Source: Pseudomonadota bacterium (lineage in GTDB: Bacteria > Pseudomonadota > Gammaproteobacteria > Xanthomonadales > Xanthomonadaceae). Taken from it: a DNA stretch of 64,000 bases. The notes under the pieces are model-generated. The model searched no databases, was not told where the DNA came from, and was given only the letters and a program-made list of their open reading frames with translations. The stretch covers positions 37,315-101,314 of the forward strand of contig JAEZYE010000007.1 in NCBI GenBank assembly GCA_023419315.1, read 5' to 3'. Position numbers and translations under genes: made by a program. This document shows, in pieces, positions 8,193-17,471 of the stretch (position 1 is its first letter; each line of letters begins with the position of its first letter).

Positions 8193-10553
8193 ATGCCAGT
8201 GAAAAATTCCAGTCTCGCCCTGCAGATCGCCACGACCATCGCCACCGAAATCGGTGCGCAGACCGCCCAGGCCCAGGCCGCCATCGCGCTGCTCGATGAA
8301 GGCGCGACCGTGCCGTTCATCGCGCGCTATCGCAAGGAAGTCACCGGGGGGCTGGACGACACCCAGTTGCGCAACCTCGAAGTGCGGCTGACCTATCTGC
8401 GCGAACTCGAAGACCGCCGCGCCGCGGTGCTGGCAAGCATCGAGGAGCAGGGCAAGCTCACCGACGAACTGCGCGCCGACATCGAAGCCGCCGACAGCAA
8501 GGCGCGGCTGGAAGATCTGTACCTGCCGTACAAGCCCAAGCGCCGCACGCGCGCGCAGATTGCGCGTGAAGCCGGACTGGAGCCACTGGCCGATGGCTTG
8601 CTGGCGGATCCGTCGCAGGCGCCGGAAGCCGCCGCGGCCGCCTATGTGGATGCGGAGAAGGGCGTGGCCGACGTCAAGGCGGCACTCGAAGGCGCGCGCG
8701 CGATCCTGATGGAACGCTGGGGCGAGAACGCCGCGCTGGTGGGCGAACTGCGCGACTGGATGGGCGAAGTCGGCGTCATCCGCGCCCGTGTCGTCGAAGG
8801 CAAGGAGGAGGCGGGCGCGAAGTATCGCGACTACTTCGATCACGCCGAAGCACTGGCGAAGATTCCGTCGCATCGCCTGCTGGCGCTGTTCCGCGCGCGG
8901 CGCGAGGAAATCATCTACCTGGATCTGGATCCGGGCAGCGAAGCCGAGGCTGGCCATCTGCTGGCCGAGGGTCGTGTCGCCCGGCATGCCGGCGTTTCCG
9001 CGCAGGGCCGCGCGGCGGACAAATGGTTGCTGGATGCGTGCCGACTGACCTGGCGCGCCAAGTTGCACATGCACCTGCTGCTGGATCTTTTCAACCAGGC
9101 GCGCGAGAAGGCCGAGGCCGAAGCGATTGCGGTGTTCGGCGACAACCTCAAGGATCTGCTGCTGGCCGCGCCGGCCGGCCCGAAGTCGGTGCTGGGACTG
9201 GATCCCGGGCTGCGCACCGGGGTGAAGGTGGCCGTGGTGGATCGCACCGGCAAGCTGGTCGATACCGCGACCATCTATCCGCATGAGCCCAAGCGCCAGT
9301 GGGATCAATCGCTGCACGTGCTGCGCGCGTTGTGTGCCAAGCACCAGGTCGAACTGATCGCGATCGGCAACGGCACGGCGTCGCGCGAAACCGACAAGCT
9401 GGCCGGCGATCTGATCAAGCTCGCGCCGGAACTGAAGATGCAGAAGATCGTCGTCAGCGAGGCGGGCGCGTCGGTGTATTCGGCCTCCGAATTCGCGGCG
9501 AAGGAATTCCCCGGCCTCGACGTGTCGCTGCGCGGTGCGGTTTCGATTGCGCGCCGCCTGCAGGATCCGCTGGCCGAACTGGTGAAGATCGAGCCCAAGG
9601 CGATCGGCGTGGGGCAATACCAGCACGACGTCGATCAGTTCCGGCTGGCGCGCGCGCTCGACGCCCGCGTCGAGGACTGCGTGAACGCGGTCGGCGTGGA
9701 CGTGAACACCGCGTCGGCCGCCCTGCTGACGCGTGTTTCGGGTCTTTCCTCCACGGTGGCCGAGAACATCGTGGTCCACCGCGATGCGAACGGGCCGTTC
9801 CGCAACCGCCGCGAACTGCTCAAGGTGGCGCGGCTGGGCGAGAAAACGTTCGAGCAGTGCGCCGGCTTCCTGCGCATCGCCGACGGCGATCAGCCGCTGG
9901 ATGCTTCGTCGGTGCATCCCGAAGCGTATCCGGTGGTCGAGCGCATCCTGGACAGATGTGGCCGGCAGGTGAAGCAGATCATCGGCGATGCGCCGTTCCT
10001 GCGCGGCGTGCGTGCGGAGGATTACACCGACGAACGTTTCGGCGTGCCGACCGTGCGCGACATCCTCAAGGAACTGGAAAAGCCCGGTCGCGATCCGCGC
10101 CCCGAATTCAAGGCCGCGCGATTCGCCGATGGCGTCGAGAACATCAAGGATCTGCGTCCGGGCATGATCCTGGAAGGCGTGATCAGCAACGTGGCCGCGT
10201 TCGGTGCGTTTGTCGACATCGGCGTGCACCAGGACGGGTTGATCCACATCTCCGCGCTGGCCGATCGCTACGTCAAGGATCCGCGCGACGTGGTGAAGGC
10301 CGGCGACATCGTCAAGGTGCGCGTGCTGGAAGTGGACGTGGCGCGCAAGCGGATCGCGTTGACGCGTCGCCTGGACGATACGCCGCCACCGCCGCGCGAG
10401 GAGCGTGGCGCACCGGCAGGCGGGCGTCCGGCTTCCGGACCACGCAACGGCCGTGAGGCAGGCCGCGGCGGCGGGCAGGGCGCACGTCCCGCAGCGCCGC
10501 CGGCGGACAACGCGCTGGCCGCCGCGTTCGCCCGGGCCCGCGACAACCGCTGA
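8193..10553 (+). CDS. tex: Tex-family S1 RNA-binding protein (transcription accessory protein)
   Basis: The 786-residue protein has the full Tex architecture: N-terminal helical HTH region, central YqgF-like RNase H fold (SVLGLDPGLRTGVKVAVVD), helix-hairpin-helix domain (VDVNTASAALLTRVSGLS) and a C-terminal S1 domain starting near GMILEGVISNVAAFGAFVDIG. A low-complexity Arg/Gly/Pro tail follows the S1 domain. Tex binds nucleic acid and affects transcription of stress and virulence genes in several bacteria. I start at ATG 8193; the open frame back to 8115 has no family resemblance. Confidence 0.94.
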   Translation: MPVKNSSLALQIATTIATEIGAQTAQAQAAIALLDEGATVPFIARYRKEVTGGLDDTQLRNLEVRLTYLRELEDRRAAVLASIEEQGKLTDELRADIEAADSKARLEDLYLPYKPKRRTRAQIAREAGLEPLADGLLADPSQAPEAAAAAYVDAEKGVADVKAALEGARAILMERWGENAALVGELRDWMGEVGVIRARVVEGKEEAGAKYRDYFDHAEALAKIPSHRLLALFRARREEIIYLDLDPGSEAEAGHLLAEGRVARHAGVSAQGRAADKWLLDACRLTWRAKLHMHLLLDLFNQAREKAEAEAIAVFGDNLKDLLLAAPAGPKSVLGLDPGLRTGVKVAVVDRTGKLVDTATIYPHEPKRQWDQSLHVLRALCAKHQVELIAIGNGTASRETDKLAGDLIKLAPELKMQKIVVSEAGASVYSASEFAAKEFPGLDVSLRGAVSIARRLQDPLAELVKIEPKAIGVGQYQHDVDQFRLARALDARVEDCVNAVGVDVNTASAALLTRVSGLSSTVAENIVVHRDANGPFRNRRELLKVARLGEKTFEQCAGFLRIADGDQPLDASSVHPEAYPVVERILDRCGRQVKQIIGDAPFLRGVRAEDYTDERFGVPTVRDILKELEKPGRDPRPEFKAARFADGVENIKDLRPGMILEGVISNVAAFGAFVDIGVHQDGLIHISALADRYVKDPRDVVKAGDIVKVRVLEVDVARKRIALTRRLDDTPPPPREERGAPAGGRPASGPRNGREAGRGGGQGARPAAPPADNALAAAFARARDNR

Positions 10554-10565
10554 CGTTGCCCAAGG

Positions 10566-10587
10566 CGGGCGGCCCGCAGGCCGCCCG
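10566..10587. terminator. Stem-loop after tex without U tract
   Basis: CGGGCGGCC and GGCCGCCCG form a perfect 9-bp stem around CGCA, starting 13 bases after the tex stop. No T run follows, so it may be a processing or weak termination signal. Confidence 0.55.
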
Positions 10588-10641
10588 TCGAGACAAAGGC
10601 CGGGTGCCAGGCATCCGCCAATTCATCTTTTCACCCTTGGA

Positions 10642-10661
10642 TTTCACCTTTTTTGGTGAAA
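10642..10661 (+). promoter_or_regulatory. Inverted repeat over the lexA ribosome-binding site
   Basis: TTTCACC, six T, GGTGAAA: a perfect 7-bp inverted repeat whose right arm (GGTGAAAG) is also the only Shine-Dalgarno-like sequence before the lexA GTG start at 10666. It could be the operator of the LexA encoded next door or an RNA hairpin that hides the start. It matches neither the E. coli SOS box nor the GTAC-N4-GTGC type reported for some LexA2 proteins. Confidence 0.5.
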
Positions 10662-10665
10662 GACT

Positions 10666-11292
10666 GTGCGGGTGAGCCTGAACCTGACTTCCCGCCAAGC
10701 CGCCATCCTTGCCGTCGTGCGCGAGCACCTGGCCGCGACCGGCGTGGCGCCGACCCTGCAGGAAATCGGCGCGGCGGTCGGCATCGCGCACGTCAGCGCG
10801 GTGTTCAAGCACATGGAGGCGCTGGAGAAGAAGGGCTACCTGAGCCGGGATCCCAGCCGCCCGCGCGGCATCCGGCTGCTGGCTCCGGCGCTGGGTGAAG
10901 CCGGCCAGGCGCACATGCTTCCGGTAGTGGGACGGGTCGCCGCAGGCCAGCCGCTGCTCAGCAGCGGTGAAGTCGAGCAGCACCTGTGGGTGGACGGCAA
11001 CCTGTTCCGCCTGCGCCCGGATTACCTGCTGCGCGTGGAAGGCGATTCCATGCGCGATGACGGCATCCTCGATGGCGATCTGGTCGGCGTCCACGTCACT
11101 CCCGAAGCCCATCACGGACAGATCGTCGTCGCCCGCCTCGGCGACGAAGGCATCACGATCAAGCGCCTGCACCGCACCGCGACCGAATTGCGCTTGCTGC
11201 CGCGCAGCGCCGGCCATCGGCCCATCGATCCGGATCCGACCGAGGATTTCGCCATTGAAGGCCTGTACTGCGGCCTGATCCGGCAGGACTGA
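10666..11292 (+). CDS. lexA: LexA-family repressor heading the mutagenesis cassette
   Basis: 208 residues. An N-terminal winged helix (TSRQAAILAVVREHL; LQEIGAAVGIAHVSAVFKH) is followed by an S24 autoproteolysis domain with the Ala-Gly cleavage site (A93-G94 in VAAGQP), nucleophile Ser128 in GDSM and general base Lys166. It should therefore self-cleave on RecA filaments. Position in front of imuA, with TGATG overlap, is the arrangement of LexA2 in xanthomonads and pseudomonads. The start is GTG at 10666; GTG at 10672 is an alternative. This is probably not the cell's only LexA. Confidence 0.9.
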   Translation: MRVSLNLTSRQAAILAVVREHLAATGVAPTLQEIGAAVGIAHVSAVFKHMEALEKKGYLSRDPSRPRGIRLLAPALGEAGQAHMLPVVGRVAAGQPLLSSGEVEQHLWVDGNLFRLRPDYLLRVEGDSMRDDGILDGDLVGVHVTPEAHHGQIVVARLGDEGITIKRLHRTATELRLLPRSAGHRPIDPDPTEDFAIEGLYCGLIRQD

Positions 11293-11918
11293 TGGGCGCC
11301 GTCGTTGCCATCGATTCCCTGCTGGCCGCGCAGACGCTGTGGCATGCGGGGCGCAGCGCCGTTGTGGGCGGGGAATGCGAGAGCACCGGCCATGCCGCGC
11401 TGGATGCCTTGCTGCCGCAGGCGGGCTGGCCAAAACGCGCGCTCATCGAATTGCTGTGGCCGGCCGACGGCATCGGCGAGCTGGCGCTGCTGCTGCCCAC
11501 GCTCGCGCGGCTGACCCAAGGCGGCGATCCGGTCGCGATCATCGCGCCGCCGTACATTCCCTATGCACCGGCATGGCAGGCCGGCGGCGTGGATCTGGCG
11601 CAACTCCAGATCATCGAAGCGGCGCCGCGTGATGCGCTGTGGGCGTTCGAGCAATGCCTGCGCAGTGGTGCGTGCGCGGCGGTGGTCGGCTGGCCGGCGC
11701 AAGCGGACGGTCCGGCGCTGCGGCGCCTGCAGGTAGCGGCCGACAGCGGCGATTGCCTGGGTTTCGCCTTTCGCGATCGGCGGCATGCGGCCAATCCATC
11801 GCCCGCCGCGCTGCGCCTGGAATACGCGCGCACGGCTGAAGGCGAGGGCGCCTGGCATGTGCGCAAGTGCCGCGGCGGGCATCCGCCCGCGCGCGCATTC
11901 GCGCTGGCGCGACAGTGA
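11292..11918 (+). CDS. imuA: ImuA, translesion-synthesis accessory protein
   Basis: Small RecA/SulA-like protein (208 aa) of the imuA-imuB-dnaE2 mutasome. The ALIELLWPADGIGELALLLP segment corresponds to the start of the RecA-like core but lacks a Walker A lysine-threonine pair, as is usual in this family. ATG at 11292 shares a base with the lexA TGA, so the two are translationally coupled. ImuA is thought to help recruit or assemble the error-prone polymerase complex; that role is family knowledge, not visible here. Confidence 0.88.
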   Translation: MGAVVAIDSLLAAQTLWHAGRSAVVGGECESTGHAALDALLPQAGWPKRALIELLWPADGIGELALLLPTLARLTQGGDPVAIIAPPYIPYAPAWQAGGVDLAQLQIIEAAPRDALWAFEQCLRSGACAAVVGWPAQADGPALRRLQVAADSGDCLGFAFRDRRHAANPSPAALRLEYARTAEGEGAWHVRKCRGGHPPARAFALARQ

Positions 11919-11927
11919 GGCACGCGC

Positions 11928-13346
11928 ATGTTGTGGGCCTGTGTATTGCTGCCTCAGCTGGCGCTGGACGCCGTCCTCCGCCGACGGCCTGATCCGCAGG
12001 CGCCGCTGGCGCTGATCAGCGGCTCCTCGCAATTGCGCACCCTGCATGCGGTGAATGCGGCCGCGGCGGAAGCCGGCCTGCGCGCCGGCATGCGGCTGAC
12101 CGCCGCGCATGCCTTGCTGCCCGAATTCGTGATGGCCAATTACGACGCGACCAGCGAAGCGCGCTGGCAGCGTTTCCTCGCAGCGTGGGCCTATCGCCAC
12201 AGTTCGCTGGTGAGTGCGCAGTGGCCCGGCTGCATCGTGCTGGAGGTGCGCGCCAGCTTCCGCCTGCTCGGCCCGTGGCCGCGCATGGAAGCGCGCCTGC
12301 GCGAGGAATTGACCGCGCTGGGGTTCCAGCACCGTATCGCGCTGGCGCCCACGCCGCGCGCCGCGCATGTGTTCGCCGGCCTGCGCGATGGCCTGGCCTT
12401 GCCGCATCCGGGCACGATGGAAGACACGCTCGACCGTGTGCCGGTGCGCCGTGCACGCCTGCCCGGCGAGGCGGGTGAGCGCCTGCATCGCATGGGCATC
12501 CGCGATCTGCGCACGTTGCGCGCATTGCCACGCGACAGCCTGCGCCGCCGCTTCGGGCTGGAGGTGCTGGAACACCTGGATCGCCTGTATGGCGTGGCCG
12601 AAGATCCGCTGGACCATTACGCGCCGCCGGATTATTTCGATGCGCGCGTGGAACTGGGCCACGAAGTCGAAACCCATACCGCGCTGCTGTTTCCGCTGCG
12701 CAGGTTGATCGGCGATCTGTGCACCTACCTGTCGATCCGCGATGGCGGCGTGCAACGGTTCCAGTTGCGGCTCGAACATGAAAGCGGCCACACCGCCGTG
12801 GACGTCGGTCTGCTGGCGGCCGAGCGCGAACCGGCGATGCTGTTCGAACTGACCCGCAATCGCCTGGAACGCGCCAGCATCGATCAGCCGGTGATCGGAT
12901 TGCGGCTGCTTGCACGCGAACTTCCGCCCTTCGTGCCGGCCACGCGCGATCTGTTCGATCTGCGTGCACAGCAGGGCGTTTCGTGGGAATCCCTGCGCGA
13001 ACGCCTGCGCGCGCGGCTGGGGGACGAGTCGGTGTACCGGGTGATGCCGGCCGGCGATCCGCGACCGGAACGCGCCTGGCAATGCGTGCCTTCCGATTCG
13101 ACGGCCATCGTCGCCGCGCCACCGCGTCCACCGCGCCCGGCGTGGTTGTTGCCCAAGCCCGTGCCACTGCGTGATTCGCGCCTGCGCATCGTCTCCGGTC
13201 CGGAGCGGCTGGAAAGCGGATGGTGGGACGGCGAGGACGCACGCCGCGATTACTACGTGCTGGAAACTTCGCAGGGCCAGCGCGCCTGGGCATTCGCCGC
13301 ACCGGGCGAGCGCACCGGCTGGATGCTGCACGGATGGTTCGCATGA
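11928..13346 (+). CDS. imuB: ImuB, catalytically inactive Y-family polymerase homologue
   Basis: 472 residues with the Y-family fold. The N-terminus WACVLLPQLALDAVLRR takes the place where active polymerases carry a metal-binding Asp, and the catalytic acidic residues are missing, as known for ImuB, which acts as the hub linking DnaE2 to the sliding clamp. The C-terminal third (FDLRAQQG... RPERAW) is typical of ImuB. GAGG at 11916-11919 precedes the ATG by 8 bases. It overlaps dnaE2 by 4 bases (ATGA). Confidence 0.92.
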   Translation: MLWACVLLPQLALDAVLRRRPDPQAPLALISGSSQLRTLHAVNAAAAEAGLRAGMRLTAAHALLPEFVMANYDATSEARWQRFLAAWAYRHSSLVSAQWPGCIVLEVRASFRLLGPWPRMEARLREELTALGFQHRIALAPTPRAAHVFAGLRDGLALPHPGTMEDTLDRVPVRRARLPGEAGERLHRMGIRDLRTLRALPRDSLRRRFGLEVLEHLDRLYGVAEDPLDHYAPPDYFDARVELGHEVETHTALLFPLRRLIGDLCTYLSIRDGGVQRFQLRLEHESGHTAVDVGLLAAEREPAMLFELTRNRLERASIDQPVIGLRLLARELPPFVPATRDLFDLRAQQGVSWESLRERLRARLGDESVYRVMPAGDPRPERAWQCVPSDSTAIVAAPPRPPRPAWLLPKPVPLRDSRLRIVSGPERLESGWWDGEDARRDYYVLETSQGQRAWAFAAPGERTGWMLHGWFA

Positions 13347-16300
13347 GCCGGCACGAAGAACGCAGCGATCATCCCGGCGCGCAGGTGCCGCGTGCGTGGC
13401 AGGTGGCGCAGCGCATGGGGCTGCACGCGGCCAACGATGACGATGCAACGCCGGCCGACGGCTTTCCCGCCTATGCCGAACTGCATTGCCTGTCCGATTT
13501 CTCCTTCCTGCGCGGTGCGGCCGATGCGGAGCAGCTTTTCCTGCGTGCCAAACGCTGTGGCTATGAAGCGCTGGCCATTACCGACGAATGCTCGCTGGCC
13601 GGGATCGTGCGCGCCTGGGAAGCCGCCAGCGCCACCGGGCTGAAGCTGATTGTCGGCAGCGAATTCCGCCTGACGTGCGGCCTGAAGTGCGTGCTGCTGG
13701 TGGAAACCCACGCCGGTTACACCCGCCTGTGCGAACTGATCACGCAGGCGCGCCGCAGTGTCGCGAAGAAAGGCAGCTACCGGTTGACCCGTGCGGATGT
13801 CGAGCGCGTGATCGGCGGACACCGTGGCGCGGCCAGCGGGTTGTTCGTGTTGTGGATCCCGTCCGACGAACCGGATCCCGCGCAGGGCCGCTGGCTGCAA
13901 TCGCTGTGGGAGGACCGTGCGTTCCTCGCGGTGGAACTGCACCGCGATCAGGACGATGAGGCGCGGCTGCAGCAGCTGATGGCGGTGTCCGCGCAACTGG
14001 GCATGACTGCGCTCGCGTCCGGCGATGTGCACATGGACGTGCGTCGCCAGCGCGTGCTGCAGGACACGATGACCGCGATCCGCCACAACCTGCCGTTGGC
14101 CGAATGCGGCGAGCATCTGTTCCGCAACGGCGAACGTCATCTGCGCACGCGGCGCGCGCTGGGCAACATCTACCCGCATGCGTTGCTGGAAAATGCCGTG
14201 CAGTTGGCCAGGCGGTGTTCGTTCGATCTCAAGAAGGACATCAAGTACGCCTACCCGGACGAACTGGTGCCGGCGGGGCATACGCCGGCTTCCTGGCTGC
14301 GGGCGCTGACCGAAAAGGGCATGAAGGAACGCTGGCCCAAGGGGGCGCCGGAACACATCGTGCGCCAGATCGATACCGAACTGGCACTCATCGCGAAGAA
14401 GGAATACGAGGCTTTCTTCCTGACGGTGGAAGACATCGTCCGCTTCGCCAAGGAGCAGGACATCCTCTGCCAGGGACGCGGTTCCTCCGCCAATTCGGCG
14501 GTGTGTTTCGCGCTGGGAATCACGGTGGTCAATCCGGTCGAAACGCGGCTGCTGATGGCGCGCTTCCTGTCCGAGAACCGCAACGAGCCGCCGGACATCG
14601 ACGTCGATTTCGAACACGAGCGGCGCGAGGAAGTGCTCCAGTACGTCTACCGCAAATACGGCCGCGATCGCGCGGCGCTGGCGGCGACCGTGATCCGCTA
14701 TCGCGGCAAGAGCGCGGTGCGCGATGTTGCCAAGGTGTTCGGCCTGCCGCCGGATCAGATCGCGCTGCTGTCCGAGTGTTTCGGCTGGGGCAACGGCGAA
14801 ACACCGATGGACCAGCGCCTGCGCGATGCCGGCTTCGACCCGGAAAACCCGCTGATCCGCAAAGTCCTGCTGATCGCCGACGAACTGCAGGGACATCCGC
14901 GGCACCTGTCGCAGCATGTCGGTGGCTTCGTGATCGGCAATGCGCCGCTGTCCACGGCGGTGCCGGTGGAGAACGCCGCGATGGCCGAACGCACGATCAT
15001 CCAGTGGGACAAGGATGATCTGGAAACGATGCAACTGCTGAAGGTCGATTGCCTCGCGCTGGGCATGCTGACCTGCATCCGCAAGGCGGTGGATCTGATC
15101 GAACGGCATCGCGGCATCCGCGTCGATCTGGCGCGGTTGCCGCGCCGGGATCGGCATACATTCAAGATGATCCAGACGGCCGACACCGTGGGCGTTTTCC
15201 AGATCGAATCGCGCGCGCAGATGAGCATGCTGCCGCGCCTGAAGCCGGAGAATTTCTACGATCTGGTCGTCGAGGTCGCGATCGTCCGGCCCGGCCCGAT
15301 CCAGGGCGACATGGTGCACCCGTATCTGCGCAGGCGGCAGGGCAAGGATCCGGTGACGTATCCGTCCGAAGGCGTGAGGGAAATCCTCGGCCGCACGCTC
15401 GGCATTCCCCTGTTCCAGGAACAGGTGATGGAACTGGTGATCCATGCGGGTTACTCGGAAGCCGAGGCCGATGGCCTGCGGCGTTCGATGGCGGCCTGGC
15501 GGCGCGGCGGCGACATGGAACCGCACCGGGTGCGGATCCGCGAACTGATGGAGAACAAAGGCTATTCGCCCGCCTTCATCGATCAGATTTTCGAGCAGAT
15601 CAAGGGCTTCGGTTCTTACGGTTTTCCGCAGAGCCACGCGGCCTCGTTCGCCAAGCTGGTCTACATCAGTTCCATGATCAAGCGGCACGAGCCGGCGGCG
15701 TTCGCATGTGCATTGCTGAACTCGCAGCCGATGGGCTTCTATTCGCCAAACCAGATTGTCCAGGACGCGCGGCGGGGGAAGGGCGAACGCGGCGGCGTGG
15801 ACATCCTGCCGGTCGATGTCGCGTGCAGCGACTGGGACAGCACGCTGGAAGGCGGGCGTCCGCGCACCGGCGTGGATGATGGCGGGCAACCGATGATCCG
15901 GCTGGGCCTGCGCCAGGTCAGCGGCCTGTCCGACGCGGTGGCGGCGCGCATCGTGGACGCGCGCCGGCAGCGGCCTTTCCGCGACGTGCAGGATCTCTGC
16001 CTGCGCGCGAATCTCGATGAAAAGGCGCGGCACGCCCTGGCCGAAGCCGGCGCCCTGCAATCACTGGCCGGCCATCGCAACGCCGCGCGCTGGGCCATGG
16101 CCGGCATCGAACGCCAGCGCCCGCTGTTGCCCGGAAGTCCCGATGAAACCGCCATCGAACTGCCGGCGCCGGGCCGTGCGGAGGACGTGCTGGCCGATTA
16201 CCGCTCCATCGGCCTGACCTTGAACGCGCATCCGATGTCGCTGCTGCGCGAACGCCTGCGCCGGCAGCGGGTGATGGATTCGAACCAGTTGCGCGACGTG

Positions 16301-16591
16301 CCGCACGGCCGCGGTGTGCATGCGGCCGGCATCGTCACCCAGCGCCAGCGTCCCGGCACCGCCAAGGGCACGATTTTCGTCACGCTGGAAGACGAGCACG
16401 GCATGGTCAACGTGGTGGTGTGGTCGCACCTGGCCGTGCGCCAGCGCAAGGCCTTGCTCGGCGCGCGCCTGCTGTCGGTGCGCGGGCGCTGGGAACAGGT
16501 CGACGGTGTCCAGCATCTCATCGCGCAGCATCTGGAGGACATGAGCCATCTGCTCGGCGAACTCGATACGCCTTCGCGGGATTTCCACTGA
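13343..16591 (+). CDS. dnaE2: Error-prone DNA polymerase DnaE2
   Basis: 1082 residues, a C-family polymerase of the SOS mutagenesis type. It begins with a PHP domain (YAELHCLSDFSFLRGA), has the polymerase palm with PDIDVDFEHERREEV and QLLKVDCLALGMLT, and ends with an OB-fold (GTIFVTLEDEHGMVNVVVW). Length near 1,080 and the missing C-terminal tau-binding region separate it from replicative DnaE1. Start ATG at 13343 overlaps imuB; the open frame runs back to 13220 inside imuB. It performs lesion bypass and damage-induced mutagenesis with ImuA and ImuB. Confidence 0.95.
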   Translation: MSRHEERSDHPGAQVPRAWQVAQRMGLHAANDDDATPADGFPAYAELHCLSDFSFLRGAADAEQLFLRAKRCGYEALAITDECSLAGIVRAWEAASATGLKLIVGSEFRLTCGLKCVLLVETHAGYTRLCELITQARRSVAKKGSYRLTRADVERVIGGHRGAASGLFVLWIPSDEPDPAQGRWLQSLWEDRAFLAVELHRDQDDEARLQQLMAVSAQLGMTALASGDVHMDVRRQRVLQDTMTAIRHNLPLAECGEHLFRNGERHLRTRRALGNIYPHALLENAVQLARRCSFDLKKDIKYAYPDELVPAGHTPASWLRALTEKGMKERWPKGAPEHIVRQIDTELALIAKKEYEAFFLTVEDIVRFAKEQDILCQGRGSSANSAVCFALGITVVNPVETRLLMARFLSENRNEPPDIDVDFEHERREEVLQYVYRKYGRDRAALAATVIRYRGKSAVRDVAKVFGLPPDQIALLSECFGWGNGETPMDQRLRDAGFDPENPLIRKVLLIADELQGHPRHLSQHVGGFVIGNAPLSTAVPVENAAMAERTIIQWDKDDLETMQLLKVDCLALGMLTCIRKAVDLIERHRGIRVDLARLPRRDRHTFKMIQTADTVGVFQIESRAQMSMLPRLKPENFYDLVVEVAIVRPGPIQGDMVHPYLRRRQGKDPVTYPSEGVREILGRTLGIPLFQEQVMELVIHAGYSEAEADGLRRSMAAWRRGGDMEPHRVRIRELMENKGYSPAFIDQIFEQIKGFGSYGFPQSHAASFAKLVYISSMIKRHEPAAFACALLNSQPMGFYSPNQIVQDARRGKGERGGVDILPVDVACSDWDSTLEGGRPRTGVDDGGQPMIRLGLRQVSGLSDAVAARIVDARRQRPFRDVQDLCLRANLDEKARHALAEAGALQSLAGHRNAARWAMAGIERQRPLLPGSPDETAIELPAPGRAEDVLADYRSIGLTLNAHPMSLLRERLRRQRVMDSNQLRDVPHGRGVHAAGIVTQRQRPGTAKGTIFVTLEDEHGMVNVVVWSHLAVRQRKALLGARLLSVRGRWEQVDGVQHLIAQHLEDMSHLLGELDTPSRDFH

Positions 16592-17157
16592 TGGAGCTGT
16601 TTGCCGATTCGCTCATCCAACTGGTCGATGACGCCCAGGGCGGCATCCGCTACTGGCCGGGCTTCGTCGACGAGGCGCTGGCCGCGCAGTGGTTCGAACA
16701 ACTGCAGACGCGCGCACGCTGGAGTTCGATGCAGCGCCCGATGTACGACCGTGTGGTGGACGTGCCACGCCTGCTTTCGAGCTGCGACGTGGAGGAGCTT
16801 CCCGTAAACCTGCCGCTGGCCGACATCCTCGAGCGCGTGCAGGCGAAGGCGCCGGCGCCGTATTCGCGCATCGGCATGAACCTCTATCGCGATGGCAATG
16901 ACAGCGTCGCCATGCACAGCGACAAGCTGCACATCCTGCGCGAAGGGCATCCCATCACGCTGGTCTCGCTGGGCGCGCCGCGCCGGATGCTGATCAAGGC
17001 CAAGGCGGCCGGCAGCAAGGCGATCGCCATCGATCTGATGCCGGGCAGCCTGCTGAGCATGAGCCACGCCTCGCAGCTGACCCACGAACACGGCATCCCC
17101 AAGACCCGCAAAGCGCAGGGGCCGCGCATCAGCGTGGTGTTCCGCGTCCGTCCGTGA
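16591..17157 (+). CDS. alkB: AlkB-like 2-oxoglutarate/Fe(II) dioxygenase
   Basis: 188 residues. The iron triad is visible as H109-x-D111 in AMHSDK and H167 in THEHGIPK, with the 2-oxoglutarate and substrate arginines in GPRISVVFRVR. Family members oxidatively remove methyl lesions (1-methyladenine, 3-methylcytosine) from DNA or RNA. ATG 16591 overlaps the dnaE2 stop (TGATG), so it is the last gene of the lexA-imu-dnaE2 operon and should share its damage induction. Sequence resembles the short bacterial AlkB2/3-like group more than E. coli AlkB. Confidence 0.9.
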   Translation: MELFADSLIQLVDDAQGGIRYWPGFVDEALAAQWFEQLQTRARWSSMQRPMYDRVVDVPRLLSSCDVEELPVNLPLADILERVQAKAPAPYSRIGMNLYRDGNDSVAMHSDKLHILREGHPITLVSLGAPRRMLIKAKAAGSKAIAIDLMPGSLLSMSHASQLTHEHGIPKTRKAQGPRISVVFRVRP

Positions 17158-17244
17158 GCGACCGCCGCCTGCGCGAAAAAGCGCCGGCAAGCCGGGAGGC
17201 GTAAGATCGCCGCGCGGTGCGCATTGCTGGCAGGAGGCCAATCC

Positions 17245-17445
17245 ATGTACATGCCCGAACACGCCATCGGCGACGTCGTCGTCATTCCCCGCCATCACGG
17301 TTCCGGTTCCGGCAAGGTGGGCCGCATCTGCGATATCCGCACGACCGATGTGGGCGTGTTCTACCTGGTCGATGTCTCCACCAGCGCCATCTACGAAAAG
17401 ATCCGCGTGCTGGCGTGCGCGCTGGACGAGCAGCAGCGCGGCTGA
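17245..17445 (+). CDS. Small protein of unknown function (66 aa)
   Basis: CAGGAGG at 17231-17237 is well spaced before the ATG at 17245. The product is beta-rich (HAIGDVVVIPRHHGSGSGKVG, then VGVFYLVDVS), without signal peptide or membrane segment; it could be a small SH3-like or KOW-like barrel, but I do not recognise a family. It follows alkB by 87 bases and may or may not belong to the damage operon. Confidence 0.6.
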   Translation: MYMPEHAIGDVVVIPRHHGSGSGKVGRICDIRTTDVGVFYLVDVSTSAIYEKIRVLACALDEQQRG

Positions 17446-17471
17446 AACCGTAGCCGCGCAACCGTCGCACT

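Noticed and set aside
8175..10247. 690-codon open frame on the minus strand under tex
   Set aside because: It is the antisense shadow of tex, caused by high GC; no family resemblance or ribosome-binding site. The same holds for long minus-strand frames at 515-1516, 11112-13448, 13253-16060, 19891-21753 and 25352-27433, and plus-strand ones at 45074-47617 and 60558-62360.
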